From positions 1 through 5,206 of the forward strand of contig CAYXRK010000257.1 of the NCBI GenBank assembly GCA_964467615.1: a DNA stretch of 5,206 bases. The letters are read 5' to 3'. This DNA is from CAYXRK01 sp964467615. Its GTDB lineage: Bacteria; Hydrogenedentota; Hydrogenedentia; Hydrogenedentales; GCA-2746185. The translations under genes and the position numbers were made by a program. The notes beneath the pieces are model-generated. The model searched no databases. It had not been told where the DNA came from and saw only the letters and a program-made list of their open reading frames with translations. Numbering within the stretch: position 1 is the first letter of the stretch; every line of letters begins with the position of its first letter. Shown here piece after piece: positions 1 through 5,206 of this stretch.

Positions 1-143
1 AATTCGGTGTCCAGTACTTCGGCGACACCCAATTGTTCGATAAATCCTTGAAGCACCGCCATGCCGGCGTGGCTACTCAAGTTAACGTCACGAAAACAAA
101 TGTTGAACTTCCCGACTTTCCCAACTATACTTTCGTTGCTCAC
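1..143 (-). CDS. IS1380-like transposase, N-terminal fragment (runs off the left edge)
   Basis: Reading the minus strand from a GTG at 143-141 gives 47 codons with no stop before the window edge. The peptide contains FNICFRDVNLSSHAGMAVLQ (residues 13-32) followed by a helix ending near EQLGVAEVLD. The [LT]SSHAG-hydrophobic-LL pattern followed by a short LG.. helix is what I recognise as the N-terminus of IS1380-family DDE transposases, which catalyse cut-and-paste movement of the element. The catalytic DDE domain lies outside the window, so activity cannot be judged. The start is chosen because AGGAGG (minus strand, 159-154) stands 10 nt upstream of the GTG; the spacing is slightly long. The gene is truncated only by the window edge as far as can be seen. 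Family assignment rests on a short N-terminal match and could be wrong at family level; that it is coding is fairly certain. Confidence 0.72.
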   Translation of the reverse strand, partial: MSNESIVGKVGKFNICFRDVNLSSHAGMAVLQGFIEQLGVAEVLDTE

Positions 144-152
144 TTGTTGAGT

Positions 153-209
153 GCCTCCTGTTTTTTGAAATGGTGTTTTGGTCGACCCATTTCTACTATA
201 ACAGGAGGC
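153..209 (-). promoter_or_regulatory. Inverted repeat sequestering the transposase ribosome-binding site
   Basis: GCCTCCTGTT at 153-162 and AACAGGAGGC at 200-209 form a perfect 10-bp inverted repeat with a 37-nt loop. On the minus-strand RNA the 3' arm contains the transposase Shine-Dalgarno AGGAGG, so the hairpin would hide it. A TATAGT hexamer on the minus strand (200-195) could be the element's own -10 box. RNA started about 7 nt downstream would lack the 5' arm and leave the site open. I found no convincing -35 box at normal spacing, so the promoter part is weak; the inverted repeat itself is certain. Confidence 0.6.
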
Positions 210-264
210 TTTTCTTCAACTTAACGGTTTATCGTGTTTTTTTATCCGTGTATCCAGGTATAAC

Positions 265-292
265 TTGACTCAATGTGATGTTGGTATATACT
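265..292 (+). promoter_or_regulatory. Sigma70-type promoter upstream of the propeller gene
   Basis: TTGACT (265-270) and TATACT (287-292) each match the -35 and -10 consensus at five of six positions and are separated by 16 nt. Initiation would fall near position 299, giving a leader of about 200 nt before the propeller gene at 506. No closer promoter was seen. It lies about 55 bp outside the presumed IS end at 209; if the element actually extends further right, the promoter could be IS-borne. Confidence 0.5.
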
Positions 293-308
293 ACTTCCAG
301 ATATTGGC

Positions 309-494
309 GTGGCGGCGCGGGGAGCTGTTGTTTTCACTTTCTCTTCTTCCGCCGCATCAATCCTTAATTCGTTGGGCGTCGACAACGCGGCATCGATCAG
401 TACTCCGGATCTCGACAATCTGCGGATCGTCATTCGCGGTGGTACGGGCAATCCGGCTCATCTTGTGTACGGTAGACACGGTCAAGAAGACTAA
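309..494 (+). CDS. Possible 61-residue protein preceding the propeller gene
   Basis: A GTG-initiated frame encodes 61 residues and ends in a TAA (492-494) that touches the ribosome-binding site of the next gene, the spacing of an operon partner or a leader ORF. The second half is protein-like, with STPDLDNLRIVIRGGTGNPA at residues 31-50, and codon choice resembles the downstream gene. Against it, there is no Shine-Dalgarno before the GTG, the predicted transcription start (about 299) leaves only about 10 nt of leader, and an in-frame stop lies at 276-278. I do not recognise a family. It may be a leader peptide, the tail of a gene interrupted by the IS, or a chance frame. Confidence 0.28.
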   Translation: MAARGAVVFTFSSSAASILNSLGVDNAASISTPDLDNLRIVIRGGTGNPAHLVYGRHGQED

Positions 495-505
495 AGGAGA
501 CGACG

Positions 506-3500
506 ATGGCAAAGAAGCAGCAATCTATACGTGGCTCAAATCTACAGAAGACAACGGGCACCAGCATTCTTCTTAAGGATTTCGGCAAGCTCCGGCCCCG
601 CAAGATCGAGCCGGGAGTCGCGGGGCGCACCCGCTGGTTCACCGAGCGCGCGGGACACAAGGCGGACGCACGCTCGATGCGGCGACTCCGCGCTGCTTTG
701 CGTGGGGCAGATCTGCTGGCCGAGGCGGCCGACAGTAGTCAGCTCTTACGCGACGAGGCGATGGACATTCTGGCGACGGTGAAAGGGCTGAGCAAGAAGA
801 TCACTGTGCCATATTTGATTTCCTCGCATCGACACGTACGTGAACTTAAGGTGCGGAAGATCCGCAAGCGCGAGGGGCTGAGTGCATTGACACGTCCCAT
901 CGAAGTTCCCGACCTGAAGGGCGAACAAGCAGTTCTAGTGATTCCAATTCCGCCAAAGGCGAGCGAGTATTTGGCGCTGGACGAAGTAATTGGCGCCGAT
1001 TTCAGCAACCGAAAGTCACCACGCTTGATACCAGGCTTCCAATATCTTCCGAACCGAGGCGTCATCGTCGGTCGCGTCGACCGCGGTGGGCTCATCCAGG
1101 CGTTCGCCTTTCCCAAGCATTCTTGGCTGCGGCTCGCTTACGACGTACTTTGTCGGCATTGGAAGTACGTTCTGTTGGATCCGATTGTGCGCAAGCTATC
1201 CAAGGCACCGGCGGGGCGCATTGGCATGATCGATCGAATCTGCCAACTCATCCTGTGCACATCTGATTTCATGAACATCCGCGACCCGCTCGTCTTCGGA
1301 CGCGCGGGACTGTCTTTTCCCCCCGGCTACGGTGGCCCGGATTCAGACCTGCCGCTCGATAAGGGAATACCGCCAGGCATCGACGGCCCGCCCAGCGGCA
1401 ACATCTGCGAGCAATGCCTCGGCAACTTCCTTGGCGACATCGACATCATCGACGACTTGATCATCACGCCGCCGCTGATAAAGTGGTGTTGGATTAAGCG
1501 ACCACGCTGCTCGCGCTGGATTTCCATCGGCCCGGTTCCGGGCGACGGGTTCAGCGGTATTGGCCGCGTGACGCAACTGGCGATTCACCCGACGAGTTCC
1601 AACACGCTACTAGCCGCTGCCGCCGGCGGCGGCATCTGGCGTAGCGACAACGGCGGCACGAGTTGGCGCGCGCTCATGGAGTTGCAGCCTACGCTGACCA
1701 TGGGAGCTGTTGCGTTTGCGCCGTCCAGCCCGCAAGTCATCTATGCAGCGTCGGGCGAGGATGCCGACGGGTGGGGACCGGCCTGGGGAGGGGTGGGCGT
1801 GTATCGCTCCAGCGATGGCGGCGCGCACTGGACCATCTGCACAACCCTACCCAGCACACTCTTCTCCGCGATTATCGTGCACCCAAGAAATCCAGACACG
1901 ATCTATGTTGCGGGTGACCAGGGCCTTCACAAATCTGTCGACGGTGGAACGACCTGGATTACGAATCCGGGTCTGGCCTCGCTCTTCGACGCACAGATCA
2001 CCGATATTGTTATTGCCCATGACAGTCCTGACCGGCTGTACATCGGGGTTCGCTCCGACGGTGTCTATGAAACGACTACTGGTGGTTTAGGAGTGGGTGC
2101 CACGCCTGCGTTCACGCGGCTCGACGGCGCCAACCAGCTTCCCTTTGGGGCGGCAGCTGGATGGATTAAGCTTGCTATCGGTCGTGCCGGCGCGAACGGT
2201 TCGAACTGTGTCGTAGCCAAACTTGGGAATGACGGAAGCCGCATCTTTCGCACGCAGGACGGCGGAACGAACTGGATTGAGCTGGCATTGAATGTTGCTT
2301 CGGTCTCGTTCGACGAGTGGTGCTCTGTGATCGCGGTCGATCCCACTGATGAAGATGTGATTTACGCGGGAAACAACAACGGGCTCATGCGCACGACGAA
2401 CGGCGGCACCGCATCGGCGGATTGGACGTCGGTCTCGACGGGTATCCACGCCGATCAGCAAGACTTGGTGTTCGACCCGACAAATGCGAAGCGAATCTTT
2501 CTCGCCAATGATGGCGGAGTGTACCGGTCGGCAGATCGGGGCACGACCTGGGAATTCGCCTCCGGCAACCTCGCGATCACGCAGCTATATGGCATCGATA
2601 TCGCGGAGCGCGATCGGGACATTGTGGGCGGCGGCGCTCAGGACAACGGTGTCTACTATCGCGATGCCGCAGCAGTCTGGCACCATATCCCATGGGGAGA
2701 CGGGACGCAGTTTGCGATCGACCAGACCGATCCAGCGATCTTCTACTTCTCGTCGCAAAACGGCTTGCCCACTAATATCCGGAAATCCGTCGACGGCGGT
2801 GCCAGCCATCAGCAGATCGGCCAGACTGGTCTGTCTGGCGGGTCACCATGGGTCACGATTATTAGGCTCGATCCGACCGATCCGATTGCGAATCCCGCAA
2901 GCAACCGTACGTTGTTCGTTTGTGGAATATCCCAGCTGTTCCGGTCGACGGACGGGGGTCAGAACTGGCAACGCGTAAACGACATGACAGGGAATGCCTT
3001 CCAGACTATCGGTACAATCACGGCCCTTGAATTTGCGCCCAGTGATCCGAGTGTGCTCTATCTGGGTACGGGAAGCGGTGCTTTATATCGCGGTGTGAAC
3101 GGTGGAGTCGCGGCGGCCGACTGGTCGCGGATCGATTTAGCGGGAACGTCGGCCGATATGCTCTTCCCGAACGCACAAATCCAGTCGCTGGCCGTGAATC
3201 CATTGGATTGTAACGACGTCTGGGTAGTGTTTGGCGGCGCCGGTGTGGACTTCTCGAATCGACCGAACATGATCCTCAACCCGCTGGGCATCAGCCATCT
3301 GTTCCGATCAACGGACGGTGGTACAACGTGGGTGGACGCTAGCGGGCAGTTCTCGCCGACTAATCTGCCCGACATACCGACCAGCGCAGTCGCGATATCC
3401 GATTTCGACTCGGAGGTTGCATACGCAGGAACCGATGTCGGTGTGTTTCGTACGGAGGACGGCGGAGCAACTTGGACCGCATTCCAGGATGGACTGCCCC

Positions 3501-3592
3501 GTAGCCCCGTTACTGAGCTCAAGTTCAATCGCCGTCACAATCGGCTGTTCGCCGGGACGATGGGCAGAGGTGTGTACGTGCGTGACGTATGA
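506..3592 (+). CDS. Large Asp-box (BNR/sortilin-like) beta-propeller protein with an unrecognised N-terminal region
   Basis: The product has 1028 residues. The ATG is preceded by AAAGGAG (493-499) with 6 nt spacing, which fixes the start. Residues 1-340 are basic early on (many K/R within 1-130), match no family I know, and include C301, C304, C328 and C335 just before the propeller. From WISIGP (338-343) and GRVTQLAIHP (353-362) onward the protein is built of blades carrying Asp boxes, S-x-D-x-G-x-T-W. Clear copies end at W387, W442, W484, W590, W682, W821, W942 and W990; relaxed or insertion-bearing copies lie at 521-528, 630-640, 761-768 and 863-873. Such repeats form seven-bladed folds as in VPS10/sortilin and GH74-type proteins, so about 690 residues fit two propellers. 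Asp boxes are structural turns and do not identify a substrate; no glycosidase catalytic residues can be assigned. There is no Sec signal peptide or membrane helix, so location is uncertain. The mini membrane protein at 3735 follows on the same strand. Confidence 0.9.
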   Translation: MAKKQQSIRGSNLQKTTGTSILLKDFGKLRPRKIEPGVAGRTRWFTERAGHKADARSMRRLRAALRGADLLAEAADSSQLLRDEAMDILATVKGLSKKITVPYLISSHRHVRELKVRKIRKREGLSALTRPIEVPDLKGEQAVLVIPIPPKASEYLALDEVIGADFSNRKSPRLIPGFQYLPNRGVIVGRVDRGGLIQAFAFPKHSWLRLAYDVLCRHWKYVLLDPIVRKLSKAPAGRIGMIDRICQLILCTSDFMNIRDPLVFGRAGLSFPPGYGGPDSDLPLDKGIPPGIDGPPSGNICEQCLGNFLGDIDIIDDLIITPPLIKWCWIKRPRCSRWISIGPVPGDGFSGIGRVTQLAIHPTSSNTLLAAAAGGGIWRSDNGGTSWRALMELQPTLTMGAVAFAPSSPQVIYAASGEDADGWGPAWGGVGVYRSSDGGAHWTICTTLPSTLFSAIIVHPRNPDTIYVAGDQGLHKSVDGGTTWITNPGLASLFDAQITDIVIAHDSPDRLYIGVRSDGVYETTTGGLGVGATPAFTRLDGANQLPFGAAAGWIKLAIGRAGANGSNCVVAKLGNDGSRIFRTQDGGTNWIELALNVASVSFDEWCSVIAVDPTDEDVIYAGNNNGLMRTTNGGTASADWTSVSTGIHADQQDLVFDPTNAKRIFLANDGGVYRSADRGTTWEFASGNLAITQLYGIDIAERDRDIVGGGAQDNGVYYRDAAAVWHHIPWGDGTQFAIDQTDPAIFYFSSQNGLPTNIRKSVDGGASHQQIGQTGLSGGSPWVTIIRLDPTDPIANPASNRTLFVCGISQLFRSTDGGQNWQRVNDMTGNAFQTIGTITALEFAPSDPSVLYLGTGSGALYRGVNGGVAAADWSRIDLAGTSADMLFPNAQIQSLAVNPLDCNDVWVVFGGAGVDFSNRPNMILNPLGISHLFRSTDGGTTWVDASGQFSPTNLPDIPTSAVAISDFDSEVAYAGTDVGVFRTEDGGATWTAFQDGLPRSPVTELKFNRRHNRLFAGTMGRGVYVRDV

Positions 3593-3669
3593 TTTCCCAT
3601 TGACCGGCTCGAAGAATGTGCGGATAGGCGCATGAAACTTCTGTGAGGCGAAGCATTGGAACGCAGCTC

Positions 3670-3684
3670 GGCGTCAAAGACGCC
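3670..3684 (+). repeat. Short perfect hairpin between the propeller gene and the mini membrane protein
   Basis: GGCGTC (3670-3675), AAA loop, GACGCC (3679-3684). This is a 6-bp G+C-rich perfect inverted repeat in the 142-nt gap between the two plus-strand genes. No T-tract follows, so it is not an intrinsic terminator; it could act as an RNA-stability or partial attenuation element. It may also be chance. Confidence 0.35.
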
Positions 3685-3734
3685 AGCAAGTACGAACTGT
3701 GCATCGGTGAACGCGGAAAAGAAAGGAGATAGAC

Positions 3735-3884
3735 ATGGACTTCATTGAGCGGATTTTCGGATTCTCACCCGACGGGGGCTCGGGGTTGTTTGAACTGCTG
3801 CTAATCACGCTGCCTGTCCTCGGGTTGGTCGCGCTTTGGCGCGCGCGTTCTCGCAGCCGAGCGACGCAACGCCCCGACAAGTAA
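3735..3884 (+). CDS. 49-residue single-helix membrane protein
   Basis: ATG at 3735 has AAAGGAG (3722-3728) 6 nt upstream, the same arrangement as the propeller gene, which argues that this short frame is translated. The peptide starts MDFIERIFGFSPDGGSG (residues 1-17), then a hydrophobic helix at about 18-35 rich in L, V and I, then an arginine-rich tail (WRARSRSR, 35-42) ending PDK. By the positive-inside rule the C-terminus should be cytoplasmic and the FGFSPDGGSG segment outside. A glycine-rich motif, one helix and an Arg cluster recall the layout of C-terminal surface-sorting tags, here as a separate peptide; that is analogy only. It lies 142 nt after the propeller gene with no terminator between, so co-transcription is likely. 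No known family or function was recognised. Confidence 0.75.
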   Translation: MDFIERIFGFSPDGGSGLFELLLITLPVLGLVALWRARSRSRATQRPDK

Positions 3885-3890
3885 TCGTGT

Positions 3891-3911
3891 TTGTCTAGCT
3901 GACCTAGACAA
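3891..3911. repeat. Perfect 8-bp inverted repeat after the mini membrane protein gene
   Basis: TTGTCTAG (3891-3898), spacer CTGAC, CTAGACAA (3904-3911). The palindrome begins 6 bp after the stop codon of the 49-residue gene. It has no T-tract on either strand (followed by TCGTCG on plus), so it is a poor intrinsic terminator. It could be a protein-binding operator or an RNA 3'-end stabiliser. The structure is certain; the function is not. Confidence 0.55.
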
Positions 3912-4006
3912 TCGTCGTCCACCTTCTCGGACGAGGAGATTTAGAGAAGTGGGAAAGCGCCACCGTATTGGCTCGTGATGCGGAGGGAGAAACGCGGTGG
4001 GGCTCC

Positions 4007-4126
4007 GCCCAACCCGTCATGCAGGCGACGCGCTCCGCTTCCCGGGTGGTCAACCTGCCCGAACATTTTCCGTGTCCGAGCGTCACTGGCGACCCGACCG
4101 AGCGCGCCTGATGCCCACCGTTAGAT
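4007..4126 (+). other. attC: Integron attC-like recombination site
   Basis: The site starts with GCCCAAC (4007-4013), matching the R'' consensus RYYYAAC, and ends with GTTAGAT (4120-4126), matching the R' consensus GTTRRRY. Inside these, an L''-like arm (4018-4035) is complementary to an L'-like arm (4100-4113) apart from an extra G at 4021 and a three-base GAC bulge at 4027-4029; such unpaired bases on one arm are characteristic of attC foldbacks. Short unpaired spacers (4014-4017 and 4114-4119) separate R from L. The centre folds further: 4044-4052 pairs with 4087-4095 (8 of 9 positions counting one G-T pair) and 4057-4065 with 4073-4081 (7 of 9). Length of 120 bp is inside the known attC range. 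The orientation is that of a site at the 3' end of a plus-strand cassette. No integrase gene or second attC is visible. Confidence 0.65.
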
Positions 4127-4135
4127 CGCCAAACT

Positions 4136-4165
4136 AAAAACGCCCTCTCGCACGAGAAGGCGTTT
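4136..4165 (-). terminator. Rho-independent terminator for proline dehydrogenase, possibly bidirectional
   Basis: AAAAACGCC-CTCTCG (4136-4150) and CGAGAAGGCGTTTTT (4151 onward, arm 4153-4165 with a tight loop) form a long hairpin. On the minus strand every position pairs, using one G-U, and it ends in five U residues; it begins 17 nt after the proline dehydrogenase stop. On the plus strand the same structure has one C-A mismatch but still ends in TTTTT, so it can also stop transcripts from the left. Confidence 0.88.
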
Positions 4166-4181
4166 TTGATTCCAAGTCGCG

Positions 4182-5111
4182 TTAGCGTCTAAAAAAATTC
4201 GACACAAAGAACCACAAATTCGCCGGGCGCTCGGCGAGGCGGCGCATGAAGTACGGATACCACTCCGTGCCATAAGGCACATACACACGGAAGTTGTAAC
4301 CTTCTGCCGCCAGCGCATATTGCAATTCACTGCGAATACCGTGCAGCATCTGAAACTCAAATGATGAGCGCGGGATATTTTTTTGCGCGGCGTAGTCTTT
4401 GAGCGTGGCAATCATTTTTTCGTCGTGCGTGGCAAACGCCGGATACAGGTCGGGGTTCGCGGCGGCGGCATCTAACATAATCCGCGCCAACTTCACATAG
4501 TTCGCATCCACATCTTTCTTCAACGGAAACGCTTTGTCGGCAGGCTCTTGATACGCGCCCTTGCACAACCGAATCCGAATCCCGACATTACACAACGAGC
4601 GCACATCTTCCTCACTGCGATACAGATACGATTGAATCACTGTGCCGAAATTATCGTAGCCCAAATCTTTCACGGCGTAAACAATTTGCAATGTGCGTTC
4701 GGTGTAGTCGGTGCTTTCCATATCCACGCGCACAAACGTCTTCATCGCCTTCGCCTTCGCCAACACGCGGCGCAAATTGGATAAGGCAATCTCTTCGCCC
4801 AGATCGAGTCCGAACTGAGTGAGTTTGAGCGAAACGTGAGAGGGAAGATTCGCGGCGGCGATCTCATCCAACGAGCGCAAGTAATCATCCGCCGCGCGCG
4901 CCGCCTCTGCTGCTGTGGAAACATTCTCGCCCAGATGATCCATCGTGGTCAGCATCTTCTTGGCGTACAACTCGCGCATGACGCGGATGGCGTCTTCGAT
5001 TTTTTCGCCGGCCACAAAACGGGCAGACACGGTACGCGCTACCGGAAAATGAGTCACGATAGCGCGTAGAGCTTTGGAGTGTGAGAGGTAAAGGAGAAAT
5101 TCGCGGAGCAT
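4182..5111 (-). CDS. Proline dehydrogenase (monofunctional PRODH)
   Basis: The 309-residue product matches single-domain FAD-dependent proline dehydrogenase, which oxidises L-proline to pyrroline-5-carboxylate as the first step of proline catabolism and passes electrons to the quinone pool. Length is normal for the family. Visible signatures: FVAGE (32-36), MDHLGENV (57-64), SLKLTQFGLDL (94-104), VRVDMES (127-133), GTVIQSYLYR (156-165), RLCKGAY (181-187), FATHDEKM (226-233), and the C-terminal RVYVPYG (275-281) with the RR pair at 290-291. By comparison with the Thermus enzyme, K96, D130, Y277, R290 and R291 should be the active-site Lys, Asp, Tyr and substrate-binding Arg pair; all are present. 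The ATG is the first start after an in-frame TAA 9 nt upstream, and the N-terminus is family-like, so the gene is complete. There is no Shine-Dalgarno; the leader is a heptamer repeat. The P5C dehydrogenase partner is not in the window. Confidence 0.95.
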   Translation of the reverse strand: MLREFLLYLSHSKALRAIVTHFPVARTVSARFVAGEKIEDAIRVMRELYAKKMLTTMDHLGENVSTAAEAARAADDYLRSLDEIAAANLPSHVSLKLTQFGLDLGEEIALSNLRRVLAKAKAMKTFVRVDMESTDYTERTLQIVYAVKDLGYDNFGTVIQSYLYRSEEDVRSLCNVGIRIRLCKGAYQEPADKAFPLKKDVDANYVKLARIMLDAAAANPDLYPAFATHDEKMIATLKDYAAQKNIPRSSFEFQMLHGIRSELQYALAAEGYNFRVYVPYGTEWYPYFMRRLAERPANLWFFVSNFFRR

Positions 5112-5116
5112 GGTTT

Positions 5117-5179
5117 GAAGTTAGAAGTTGGAAGTTGGAAGTTGGAAGTTAGAAGTTAGAAGTTGGAAGTTGAAAGTTG
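5117..5179. repeat. Nine tandem 7-bp repeats (GAAGTTR)
   Basis: Nine uninterrupted heptamers run from 5117 to 5179. The unit is GAAGTT followed by A or G (order left to right A,G,G,G,A,A,G,G,G); the ninth begins AAAGTT and a decayed copy (GAGATTA) follows. On the coding strand of proline dehydrogenase this reads as AACTTCC/AACTTCT repeats that end 5 bp before its ATG, filling the place of the leader and core promoter. Such arrays change length by replication slippage. Confidence 0.93.
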
Positions 5180-5206
5180 GAGATTAACTTGCTTTGCTCA
5201 AGTTTT

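Larger units (their letters stand above)
1..209 (-). mobile_element. 5' end of an IS1380-like insertion sequence (partial)
   Basis: The transposase fragment and its short leader define the transposase-proximal end of an insertion sequence. The outer boundary is not proven. A plausible end is near 206-209, where the minus strand begins CCTCCTGTTATAG; IS1380-family ends commonly begin with CC. A TTAA tetranucleotide at 221-224, a typical short A+T-rich target, offers an alternative boundary. The other terminal repeat and the second copy of any target duplication lie left of the window. Sequence to the right of about 210 no longer resembles the transposase leader. The element is oriented away from the propeller gene, so its end faces that gene's promoter region. 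Confidence 0.55.

Noticed and set aside
33..224. Plus-strand 63-codon frame at the left end
   Set aside because: It is antisense to the transposase N-terminus, which has the recognisable family pattern and a ribosome-binding site; it continues through the IS terminal repeat.
265..576. Plus-strand 103-codon frame overlapping the start of the propeller gene
   Set aside because: Its start coincides with the -35 box, it has no ribosome-binding site, and it overlaps 71 bp of a much better supported gene in another frame.
1610..3538. Numerous long open frames opposite or out of phase with the propeller gene
   Set aside because: These are shadows of a G+C-rich repetitive coding sequence; none has a ribosome-binding site or a recognisable domain.
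3600..3628. Possible promoter TTGACC-17-GATAGG before the mini membrane protein
   Set aside because: The -35 is good but the -10 matches only three of six positions; co-transcription from upstream is a simpler explanation.
3643..3732. 29-codon GTG frame between the propeller gene and the mini membrane protein, ending 2 bp before the latter's ATG
   Set aside because: No Shine-Dalgarno, very short, and it runs through the next gene's ribosome-binding site; the protein-like look of its middle is not enough to call it.
3904..4086. Minus-strand 60-codon frame across the intergenic region
   Set aside because: It lies over the attC-like palindrome, has no ribosome-binding site, and is compositionally a by-product of that structured G+C-rich DNA.
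5186..5204. AACTTG / CAAGTT inverted repeat with a 7-nt loop at the right edge
   Set aside because: Six A+T-rich base pairs next to a low-complexity array are expected by chance, and the window ends immediately after.

Overview
The window looks like bacterial chromosome of moderate G+C content with a mosaic structure. A monofunctional proline dehydrogenase of the Gram-positive/Thermus/Chloroflexi type, a (GAAGTTG)n heptamer array, an IS1380-like element and an integron-type recombination site together suggest an environmental bacterium. Chloroflexota is my guess (low confidence); nothing here fixes the taxon.

Layout from left to right. (1) Positions 1-143, minus strand: the first 47 codons of a transposase with an IS1380-like N-terminus, running off the left edge. 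Its Shine-Dalgarno lies in one arm of a perfect 10-bp inverted repeat (153-162/200-209) close to the likely end of the element. (2) Positions 210-505: A+T-richer DNA with a good sigma70-type promoter (265-292) and a weakly supported 61-codon ORF (309-494) ending just before the next gene. (3) Positions 506-3592, plus strand: a 1028-residue protein with an unrecognised basic N-terminal region of about 340 residues, then about 690 residues of Asp-box (BNR/sortilin-like) beta-propeller with about 11-12 motif copies. (4) Positions 3735-3884, plus strand: a 49-residue one-helix membrane protein with the same AAAGGAG/6-nt ribosome-binding layout, probably in the same transcription unit. (5) Positions 3891-3911: a perfect 8-bp palindrome. 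Positions 4007-4126: a 120-bp sequence with the boxes and foldback architecture of an integron attC site, in the orientation expected at the 3' end of a plus-strand cassette. (6) Positions 4136-4165: a terminator between convergent units. (7) Positions 4182-5111, minus strand: complete proline dehydrogenase. (8) Positions 5117-5179: nine 7-bp repeats ending 5 bp before its start codon.

Overall reading: proline dehydrogenase is a core catabolic gene with its own terminator. The stretch between the IS and the attC-like site, holding the propeller protein and the mini membrane protein, looks like accessory DNA and may be an unusually large integron cassette or a fragment of an integrase-less attC cluster. 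The cell role of the propeller/mini-membrane pair is unknown. The most informative items are the attC-like site, the unassigned N-terminal region with its four-cysteine cluster, the mini membrane protein, and the heptamer array in place of a normal leader for proline dehydrogenase.
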